Shown here: positions 55,148-62,393 of the stretch, piece after piece
Numbering within the stretch: position 1 is the stretch's first letter
How the letters are laid out: every line of letters begins with the position of its first letter
Assembly: GCF_002902965.1 (NCBI RefSeq)
Contig: NZ_CP026109.1
Span: 186,001 to 250,000 of the forward strand
Length of the DNA: 64,000 nucleotides
Direction of reading: 5' to 3'
Source: Paraburkholderia hospita
GTDB lineage: Bacteria; Pseudomonadota; Gammaproteobacteria; Burkholderiales; Burkholderiaceae
Made by a program: the position numbers and the translations under genes
Notes under the pieces: model-generated
Seen by the model: the letters and a program-made list of their open reading frames with translations, nothing else
What the model was told of the DNA's origin: nothing
Database searches by the model: none

Positions 55148-57033
55148 ACTCGCACGCCGACTCTCCCGATGTGATCCTTCATCGCGGCCGCTTTACGACG
55201 CTCGACCGTGGCAAGCCGGTAGCGAGCGCGGTTGCCATACGGCAAGGCGTATTCACCGCAGTTGGCAGCGATGCGGAAGTCATGCCACTGGCGGGCAGCG
55301 GCACCCGGGTTATCGACCTGCAGGGAAGGCCCGTGCTGCCTGGTCTGATCGACAACCATCTGCATATCATTCGCGGTGGTCTGAATTTCAACATGGAACT
55401 GCGGTGGGACGGCGTGCGCTCGCTCGCCGACGCGATGACCATGTTGAAGCATCAGGTGGCGATTACGCCAGCGCCGCAATGGGTACGCGTGGTGGGAGGC
55501 TTTACCGAGCATCAGTTTGCAGAGAAGCGCCTGCCCACAATCGAGGAAATCAACGCGATTGCACCCGACACTCCGGTGTTCATTCTGCATTTGTATGATC
55601 GCGCGATGCTCAATGCCGCAGCGCTGCGCGTCGTGGGCTATACGAAGGACACACCCCAGCCGCCGGGAGGCGAAATCACGCGCGATGGCGCGGGCAACCC
55701 GACGGGCCTGCTGCTCGCCAAACCCAACGCTTCCATTCTGTACGCGACGCTGGCGAAGGGGCCGAAGTTGCCTCCTGAGTACCAGATCAATTCCACGCGG
55801 CATTTCATGCGAGAGCTGAACCGTCTGGGCGTGACTGGCGCGATCGATGCGGGCGGAGGCTACCAGAACTATCCCGAAGATTATGCGGTGATCCAGAAGT
55901 TGTCCGACGAAGGTCAACTCACCGTCCGGCTCGCGTACAACCTGTTCACGCAGAAGCCGAAGGGAGAAAAAGAAGACTTCCTGAACTGGACCAAGACGTC
56001 GACCTATAAACAGGGCAATGACTATTTCAGGCACAACGGCGCAGGCGAGATGCTGGTGTTTTCTGCGGCCGACTTTGAGGACTTTCGTCAGCCGCGCCCA
56101 GACATGTCTGCCGAAATGGAAGGCGAACTGGAAGGCGTCGTTCGCATACTCGCGCAGAACCGCTGGCCGTGGCGTCTGCATGCGACTTACGACGAAACGA
56201 TCAGTCGCGCCCTTGACGTGTTCGAGCGCGTGAATCGCGATATCCCTCTCGACGGCCTCAACTGGTTCTTCGATCATGCGGAAACGATCACCGACCGGTC
56301 GATCGATCGGATCGCGGCGCTGGGTGGTGGCGTTGCCGTGCAGCATCGAATGGCGTATCAGGGCGAGTACTTCGTCGAACGCTATGGTGCTTCGGCGGCC
56401 GAGGCCACGCCGCCTTTTGCCCGCATGCTCGAAAAGGGAGTCAGGGTGTCGGCTGGCACGGATGCAACGCGTGTTGCTTCGTATAACCCATGGGTGTCGC
56501 TCGCATGGCTCGTGTCGGGCCGCACCGTGGCAGGCATGCGACTCTATCCACAACGGAACTGTCTCGACCGTGATACTGCGCTTCGCATGTGGACTGAGAA
56601 CGTCACGTGGTTCTCGGACGAGGAAGGCAGGAAAGGGCGAATCGAAGCCGGGCAGTTCGCTGATCTGATCGTGCCGGACCGCGACTACCTGTCGTGCCCC
56701 GAGACGGACATCCCCGATACGACGTCACTGCTGACGATGGTCGGCGGCAAGATCGTCTTCGCGGCTGGCCCGTTTGCCGAGTTCGACTCGCCTGTGCCAG
56801 CCGCGATGCCCGACTGGTCGCCTGTGCGCAAGTACGGCGGTTATGCCGCCTGGGGCGCGGCGCAACGCAGCGATGGTGCGCCGCTGCAGCGTGCTTCGAC
56901 GCAGTTGTGCGGCTGTGCAAGCGCGTGTGGCGTGCACGGTCACGCGCACGCGCACGCGTGGGCACGCGATATTCCGGCGTCAGATCTCAAAAGTTTTTGG
57001 GGTGCTCTGGGTTGTTCGTGCTGGGCGGTGTGA
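55144..57033 (+). CDS. YtcJ/NfdA-type amidohydrolase with Cys/His-rich tail, module B
   Basis: This 629-aa homologue of the module A enzyme starts at ATG 55144 in the ATGA overlap with xapX; the frame opens earlier but reads through xapX. Metal ligands are H72/H74 (DNHLHIIRGG), RLHATYDETI, FFDHAET and SAGTDATRV. The C-terminal addition is conserved: LCGCASACGVHGHAH, then AHAWARD and SFWGALGCSCWAV. Shared tail cysteines and histidines in two diverged copies argue for function. The DoxX-like gene follows by one base. Confidence 0.88.
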   Translation: MNSHADSPDVILHRGRFTTLDRGKPVASAVAIRQGVFTAVGSDAEVMPLAGSGTRVIDLQGRPVLPGLIDNHLHIIRGGLNFNMELRWDGVRSLADAMTMLKHQVAITPAPQWVRVVGGFTEHQFAEKRLPTIEEINAIAPDTPVFILHLYDRAMLNAAALRVVGYTKDTPQPPGGEITRDGAGNPTGLLLAKPNASILYATLAKGPKLPPEYQINSTRHFMRELNRLGVTGAIDAGGGYQNYPEDYAVIQKLSDEGQLTVRLAYNLFTQKPKGEKEDFLNWTKTSTYKQGNDYFRHNGAGEMLVFSAADFEDFRQPRPDMSAEMEGELEGVVRILAQNRWPWRLHATYDETISRALDVFERVNRDIPLDGLNWFFDHAETITDRSIDRIAALGGGVAVQHRMAYQGEYFVERYGASAAEATPPFARMLEKGVRVSAGTDATRVASYNPWVSLAWLVSGRTVAGMRLYPQRNCLDRDTALRMWTENVTWFSDEEGRKGRIEAGQFADLIVPDRDYLSCPETDIPDTTSLLTMVGGKIVFAAGPFAEFDSPVPAAMPDWSPVRKYGGYAAWGAAQRSDGAPLQRASTQLCGCASACGVHGHAHAHAWARDIPASDLKSFWGALGCSCWAV

Positions 57034-57034
57034 G

Positions 57035-57487
57035 ATGAGCATGGGCGCACAGGGCAATCCGCGCTGGATTGCGGCGATCCTCGCGCAGTCCTGGCTGGTG
57101 CTTCTGGTGCGTACGGCACTCGTGTCCGCGTATGTCATTGGAGGTCTTGCCAAGCTCGCGCACTTTCATGCCGCTGTCCTCGAGCAGGAGCATTTCGGGC
57201 TGCATCCGGGATGGCTGTGGGCCACGCTCGCGATCGTCGTCGAGCTCGGTGGATCGGCCTGCGTGATTGCCAATCGCCTGGTATGGCTGGGAGCGGGCGG
57301 GCTGGGCGCATTGACGGCTGTCGCGATGTTCGTCGCGAACGACTTCTGGAACCTGGAGGGCGATGCGCACTTCATTGCGCTGAATAGCTTCTTCGAGCAC
57401 CTCGGACTGATCGCTGCGCTGGTCATGGCGACGTGCCTCGCCGGCGTCAAACCTTCTGCCGGTCATGCCAGTTCAATAAGAACTTAA
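57035..57487 (+). CDS. DoxX-like membrane protein, module B
   Basis: This 150-aa four-helix protein has LVLLVRTALVSAYVIGGLAK, FHAAVLEQEHFGLHPGWLWA and ATLAIVVELGGSACVIANR. It has the position and topology of the module A DoxX protein but only weak sequence likeness to it, so the slot is kept while the subfamily differs. ATG 57035 starts one base after the amidohydrolase stop. Confidence 0.75.
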   Translation: MSMGAQGNPRWIAAILAQSWLVLLVRTALVSAYVIGGLAKLAHFHAAVLEQEHFGLHPGWLWATLAIVVELGGSACVIANRLVWLGAGGLGALTAVAMFVANDFWNLEGDAHFIALNSFFEHLGLIAALVMATCLAGVKPSAGHASSIRT

Positions 57488-57502
57488 AGGACCTTCACCA
57501 TC

Positions 57503-58402
57503 ATGCGTAATCTCCGCTCCCTGATTGCGACGATGCTCGTTGCCGCCGGTCTTGTCGTATCGCCGGTTACGCCGGCCAAACCGGCGACGGGTCCGCAAGT
57601 CGCCGTGGGACCGCAATATGACACGACTCACGTGTATGTCGCGCCCCAAGACTTCGACAAGTTCACCGACAGCTTCGCTGCAACCTTCGGCGGCCACAAG
57701 TCGCAACAGGGCGTCTTTCAGGTGACGCCCACGCCGAGTCAGACGATGTCGCAACTCGTCTTCACACCTGTCGGCACGATATCGGTGTTCGGTTTCAAGA
57801 CGCCCGTTCCCTATCCGTTCGGCGACGAGCGTACCGGATATCTCGTGACCGACATGGACGCCGCCGTCAAGTCGGCGAAAGCGCATGGAGCGGACGTCAT
57901 TGTCGCGACCTTCCCTGACCCGATCGGCCGTGACGCGATCATTACGTGGCCGGGCGGCGTGAACATGCAACTGTACTGGCACACCAAGGCGCCGAACTAT
58001 GATCCATTAGAGAAGGTGCCCGAGAATCGAGTCTATGTTTCGCCGGAGCGTGCTGATGCGTTGATCCGCGACTTCGTGGCCTTTTCGCACGGCAAGGTCA
58101 TTTCCGATGATCGCAATGCACCGGGTGTCGAAATCGGCCGTCCAGGGGACACCTACCGGCGCGTGCGGATCGAGTCGGGCTTCGGCAAGATGACGGTGCT
58201 GGTGACGGACGGTCACTTGCCATTTCCGTTCGGCCGCGAGATGACGGGATACGAAGTGGCCAATCTCAGCGATACGCTGCAGAAAGCGAAGGCAGCAGGC
58301 GTGACAGTGCTCGTCCCGCCGTTTGCATCGGACAAGCGAGAAGCCGCAGTGGTGCAGTTCCCGGGTGGATACGTCGCCGAGATTCATGCGGTTGCGCAGT
58401 AG
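57503..58402 (+). CDS. Exported double-VOC-domain protein, module B
   Basis: This 299-aa periplasmic protein has a signal peptide (SLIATMLVAAGLVVSPVTPA) and begins its mature part with TTHVYVAPQDFDKF. Two VOC repeats follow, with WPGGVNMQLYWHTKAPNY and the end FPGGYVAEIHAV. His in TTHVYV and Glu in VAEIH are kept as in module A. It precedes DUF1275 here, the reverse of module A. Confidence 0.85.
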   Translation: MRNLRSLIATMLVAAGLVVSPVTPAKPATGPQVAVGPQYDTTHVYVAPQDFDKFTDSFAATFGGHKSQQGVFQVTPTPSQTMSQLVFTPVGTISVFGFKTPVPYPFGDERTGYLVTDMDAAVKSAKAHGADVIVATFPDPIGRDAIITWPGGVNMQLYWHTKAPNYDPLEKVPENRVYVSPERADALIRDFVAFSHGKVISDDRNAPGVEIGRPGDTYRRVRIESGFGKMTVLVTDGHLPFPFGREMTGYEVANLSDTLQKAKAAGVTVLVPPFASDKREAAVVQFPGGYVAEIHAVAQ

Positions 58403-58479
58403 AGGCGCTGCGTCGGGGTGATGCGCCATGACGGTCGCGAAGCCGCCTGATGTCATTTCCCTGGGACAGGAGATGATCG

Positions 58480-59202
58480 ATGAAATCTGAGGACAGCGTG
58501 CTCGCAGCAATCGCTGGCTATGTGGATACGCTCAGCTTCGTCGCGTTGTTTGGACTGTTCACTGCGCACGTCACGGGGAACTTCGTGCTGATTGGCGCTG
58601 AGGCGGCGGGCTTCGGCCAGGGCGTGTTCATGAAGCTCATGGCGTTTCCGGCATTCGTTGCGGGTGTGGCCGTCAGCAGCTTGCTCGTGAAGAGCCTCGA
58701 ACCCGCGACGTCCAGCCGTTCAGCGTGTCTACTTTACGCAGTCCAGGCGGCGCTCATGTTGGCCTTTTGCCTTGCGGGTGTGGGAGTCTCGCCAGTCGTT
58801 CATTCCGACAGCACGCCGGTCATTATCTGCGGGATGGTCGGCGCGGCGGCGATGGGCGTGCAGAACGCGCACGGCCGGCTCGTCGTACGCCCCGGGGTAC
58901 CCAACACGGTAATGACAGGCAACGTGACACAGGCCGTGCTCGACGTGATCGAGATTATTTCGCCGGCGACTCCCTCCGACGCGAAGGCTGTTTCGAGAAC
59001 ACGTCTGGGCAAGATGCTGCCGACGATCGTCGCGTTCGCTGCGGGCGCGATCATCGGCGCGCTCGCCTATCGGCATGCGGGCTTCTGGGCGCTGTTAGTG
59101 CCTTTCGCCGTCCTCGTGTGGCTCGCATTCAACGCCCGCGGAGGAGTGGAAACCGAGGCTCATGCAACCACTTCCGCAACTGCGGCAAACGCAAGGAAAT
59201 AG
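58480..59202 (+). CDS. DUF1275 (YoaK) membrane protein, module B
   Basis: This 240-aa protein starts with an ATG behind AGGAG. It has the same motifs as the module A copy (AGYVDTLSFVALFGLFTAHV, AAMGVQNAHGRLV, TVMTGNVTQAVLD) but lacks the 20-residue N-terminal extension found there. Six helices are predicted by eye. Confidence 0.9.
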   Translation: MKSEDSVLAAIAGYVDTLSFVALFGLFTAHVTGNFVLIGAEAAGFGQGVFMKLMAFPAFVAGVAVSSLLVKSLEPATSSRSACLLYAVQAALMLAFCLAGVGVSPVVHSDSTPVIICGMVGAAAMGVQNAHGRLVVRPGVPNTVMTGNVTQAVLDVIEIISPATPSDAKAVSRTRLGKMLPTIVAFAAGAIIGALAYRHAGFWALLVPFAVLVWLAFNARGGVETEAHATTSATAANARK

Positions 59203-59285
59203 TCGAGGTACGCGTGCCAGGACGTACTGCGCATTGCGACAGGTCGTCCGTTTCAAGAAAAACGACGTCAGGACATGGAGACACT

Positions 59286-60746
59286 ATGGCGCATGTGTGG
59301 TCCACGCCGGTCGCTGGAACGCGCGCTGTTGCGTACCGTGCCATAGTCGTTGCCGGGCTGGCGCTGGCGTTGAGCGACTGTGCATTGGCAACGGAGGAGA
59401 CGACATCCGCCGATACGACATCTGCGACGTGCACCGCGAAGCGGCCCGTCGTGATGTTCAACCGCTGGCAGGAGGACTGGTCCGTGCTGACGGACAAGTG
59501 CGTGCCACGGCGGCCGCTGGACGCTCTCAAGTACATTCCGCTCGGTGGCGATCCCCGTTCGTATCTGTCGCTCGGCGCCAATCTGCGCGAGCGTCTGGAG
59601 GTCAACGATGCGCCGCTGTTCGGCCTCGGTTCGGGACGCTCCGACACCTATGTGATCCAGCGTGCGCAGATCAGTGCCGATGCACATATCGCCCCGTATC
59701 TTCAGTTCTTCGCGCAACTCGAAGATGCGCGGCCCTTCGGCAAGAATACGGTGACGCCGGTTGACAAGAATCAGCTCGATCTGGAGCAGGCATTTGTGAC
59801 GTGGGTCAGTCCGCTAGGCACCGGTACGTTCAAATTTCGCGTCGGCCGTCAGGAGATGGCGTTCGACCTTCAACGTTTCATTTCCGTGCGCGATGGTCCG
59901 AACGTGCGGCAGGCCTATGACGCCATCTGGGCCGACTACGAAACCGAGAAATGGCGCTTCATCGGTTATCTGACGCAGCCCGTTCAGTATCGCGATGTCA
60001 CGACATTCGACGATGTCTCGAACGGGCATCTCACGTTTAGTGGCATACGTTTCGAGCGGAAGGACGTTGGTCCGGGCGACCTCTCGGGATACTATTCGCT
60101 GTACACGCGCGACAATGCACGCTTTCTGGATGCGACCGGCAATGAAAACCGCAACGTGTTCGACGTCCGCTACACCGGAAAGATAGGCCGCGCGGATTGG
60201 GATGTGGAAACCATGTTTCAGACAGGGCACGTCGGCGCTAAAACGATTGGTGCGTGGGCGGTTGGCTCTCTCGCCGGTTACACGCTCGATCTTCCCTGGA
60301 CGCCGCGTGTGGGCGTGCAGATCGACGCGGCTTCGGGCGACAGGCACCCCGGCGATGGACGCATCGAAACGTTCAATCCGCTGTTTCCGAATGGCTACTA
60401 CTTCACGCTCGCCGGATACACGGGCTATTCGAACCTGATTCATGTCAAACCTTCCGTCACGCTCAAACCGGCTAGCAATCTGGCGCTGCTTGCCGCGCTC
60501 GGATTCCAGTGGCGCGAGACAACGGCGGATGCCGTGTACCAGCAGGGCAACGCCGTGGTGCCCGGAACGGCCGGACATGGCAGCCGGTGGACAGGGATGT
60601 ATGTGCAGGTGCGAGCCGACTGGACGATTGCGGCGAACCTGGTGGGCGCTGTCGAAGCGGTGCACTTCCAGGTAGGCGATTCGATTCGTGATTTGGGTGG
60701 CAGTAATGCGGACTACGTGGGTGTCGAACTAAAGTATGGGTGGTAA
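59286..60746 (+). CDS. Alginate_exp-type outer-membrane channel, module B
   Basis: This 486-aa protein starts at ATG 59286 behind GGAG. A signal peptide (VAGLALALSDCALA) precedes the conserved CTAKRP and FNRWQEDWSVLTDKCVPRRP start, with an extra Cys pair. The barrel segments match module A closely, for example VGRQEMAFDLQRFISVRDGP and NPLFPNGYYFTLAGYTGYSN, and it ends in Trp (KYGW). It is the most conserved gene between the modules. Confidence 0.88.
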   Translation: MAHVWSTPVAGTRAVAYRAIVVAGLALALSDCALATEETTSADTTSATCTAKRPVVMFNRWQEDWSVLTDKCVPRRPLDALKYIPLGGDPRSYLSLGANLRERLEVNDAPLFGLGSGRSDTYVIQRAQISADAHIAPYLQFFAQLEDARPFGKNTVTPVDKNQLDLEQAFVTWVSPLGTGTFKFRVGRQEMAFDLQRFISVRDGPNVRQAYDAIWADYETEKWRFIGYLTQPVQYRDVTTFDDVSNGHLTFSGIRFERKDVGPGDLSGYYSLYTRDNARFLDATGNENRNVFDVRYTGKIGRADWDVETMFQTGHVGAKTIGAWAVGSLAGYTLDLPWTPRVGVQIDAASGDRHPGDGRIETFNPLFPNGYYFTLAGYTGYSNLIHVKPSVTLKPASNLALLAALGFQWRETTADAVYQQGNAVVPGTAGHGSRWTGMYVQVRADWTIAANLVGAVEAVHFQVGDSIRDLGGSNADYVGVELKYGW

Positions 60747-60885
60747 CTGGAATCTCACACAAGGCATGATCGCGCATGGATGCAGTTGCATCCGTGTCGA
60801 TCCATCTGTCGCTTCTGCCGGCGATCGTGGTTCCGATTTCAATGCCGACTACTGCTGGACATCTACGAATTGACGGAGAGCATCG

Positions 60886-61248
60886 ATGGACGCAATGATT
60901 TCGGTTACAAGGGCACTAGGGATTGTCGTCCTGATGTTATCGACGAGCGGCTTCGCACAGGCTGCAGGCGAGGCAAATGGTGGAGGCGACGCCGCGGCGT
61001 CGGGGAGTGTCCGCACGGACACGACGACCACTGCTGCGGACCGGAAGCTGGAGAAGGACGTTCATCACGTGCTCGGCAAGACGAAGCACCTTACCAGCAG
61101 AGATATTAGGGTTCACGCCGAAGCTGGCGTCGTCACGCTCTCTGGATCGGTACCCAACCGGGCTGCTCTGGACAGGGCTGCTCAAGCCGCACAAGGCGTT
61201 CCCGGCGTCACGGCTGTCAGGAATAACCTGACCATCGAGAACAGATAG
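60886..61248 (+). CDS. BON-domain periplasmic protein
   Basis: This 120-aa protein has a signal peptide (ALGIVVLMLSTSGFAQA) and a Gly/Ala/Thr-rich linker. One BON domain (about 50-118) follows, with DIRVHAEAGVVTLSGSVPNR and GVTAVRNNLTI. BON domains bind phospholipid or peptidoglycan-linked targets and protect the envelope. It follows module B by 139 bases and may be part of it, or may be independent. Confidence 0.85.
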   Translation: MDAMISVTRALGIVVLMLSTSGFAQAAGEANGGGDAAASGSVRTDTTTTAADRKLEKDVHHVLGKTKHLTSRDIRVHAEAGVVTLSGSVPNRAALDRAAQAAQGVPGVTAVRNNLTIENR

Positions 61249-61865
61249 CAGATAGGAGCGCGACTTTGGCCACGCGCGTTGCCGAAGGGCGAGCCGGTTG
61301 ACGCGATGATCAGGAGACGCTTTGCAGCGAACAGCAGCGTTGCGTTGAACTCAAGCTAGGCGCTTGCCTGCAAGACGCCCAGGTTACATCACTGGAACGA
61401 TATTCGAGCATCGCCGCTTATATGTTGCTGCAGGCTGCACGACAGATGTCTGAATAGCCTCCAGAAGCCGCCATTGACTATCCACCTGCGTGGCCGTCTG
61501 TTCAGGGTCGACTACTGTCCTCCAGACGCACACAAAGCTGCCGTTCGACCTGATCGTATGCTCGAGGTCAGCGATACTAACCATAGCCGCCGTTGGCCGA
61601 TAGTCGCGCCACCGGCAGCTATGGCCGATGTCTTGTCATTGAGTGCGGATACCGAGCGGCTGCTCGACCTTCCATACCGACCGTTGCCAATTTGACGACA
61701 ACCAACGGTACCGCTCATCGACGAGCGTCGGCTGGCAGCGCAAAGAACCGGGGACCGCAACAGGATGCGCAGCCGGGTGCAAACAGGTAGTGCTGACATA
61801 CACAAGCCAGCTATCGTCATGCAGTCGGCCATATGCGTGCGGGCAGCGCTGCACTTACGTCGCGA
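61249..61865. other. Intergenic region, no gene seen
   Basis: These 617 bases lie between the BON gene and the SET gene stop. Short frames lack RBS and protein-like composition. Confidence 0.4.
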
Positions 61866-62303
61866 TCATGCACTGCCAAGCATTGATCCACGGCAAGCGG
61901 AATGGCCGCAATGACACGCGTACTGGACACGGATGTCTTCGGTCATCTCGCCGTCGATCACGAGACCGTAGTCGATAAAAAGTTCGTCGCCGGGCCTGAT
62001 GCGGGTGAATGCATGGATGAAGACGCGATCGCCCGTCTCGATTGCCTCACAGTTGGGTGTACACGCATGGTTCAGGAAACGTGCACTGTTCCCGCCGCGA
62101 CTGCCATCGATGACGCGACCGTCAGACAGGCCGAACACGAACGTATGGCCGGCCTCCGATCGCTGGCGTGCGGCAGCGCGCCTCCAGCTGGTCACTTCAC
62201 CCTTGTACTCGATGAGCCGCTCGCCTGGGGCGATCGGCTGCAGCGCAAACACTCCCTTGCCATGTACGGAGGAACGTCGCGCGGTGATACGTCGCAGTCG
62301 CAT
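61866..62303 (-). CDS. SET-domain protein-lysine methyltransferase
   Basis: This 145-aa stand-alone SET domain carries the SAM-binding SSVHGKGVFALQPIAPGE start. The conserved NHACTPNCEA and GDELFIDYG follow, and the C-terminal post-SET cysteines are in ACHCGHSACRG with the earlier NCE Cys. ATG 62303 is used; the frame opens earlier at 62387. SET proteins are uncommon in bacteria and the target is unknown. It lies 90 bases past the adjacent spermidine-synthase-like gene in the same direction. Confidence 0.88.
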   Translation of the reverse strand: MRLRRITARRSSVHGKGVFALQPIAPGERLIEYKGEVTSWRRAAARQRSEAGHTFVFGLSDGRVIDGSRGGNSARFLNHACTPNCEAIETGDRVFIHAFTRIRPGDELFIDYGLVIDGEMTEDIRVQYACHCGHSACRGSMLGSA

Positions 62304-62393
62304 TGTTTCGTTTCCCTTCGATACGTCTCGGTCTTCGTCATTCCCGTAGGGGCGAGTTCGGAACGACGCCGAATCAAACCGGATCATGCAGGA

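Noticed and set aside
55027..56553. Minus-strand open frame of 508 codons
   Set aside because: It is antisense to the module B amidohydrolase, which has clear metal ligands and family motifs; the frame has Arg/His-rich shadow composition.
40985..60746. Recent tandem duplication of one module
   Set aside because: Gene order differs, the DoxX-like proteins are of different subfamilies, module A has an extra HD-like gene and proteins differ substantially. This points to an old duplication or separate acquisition.
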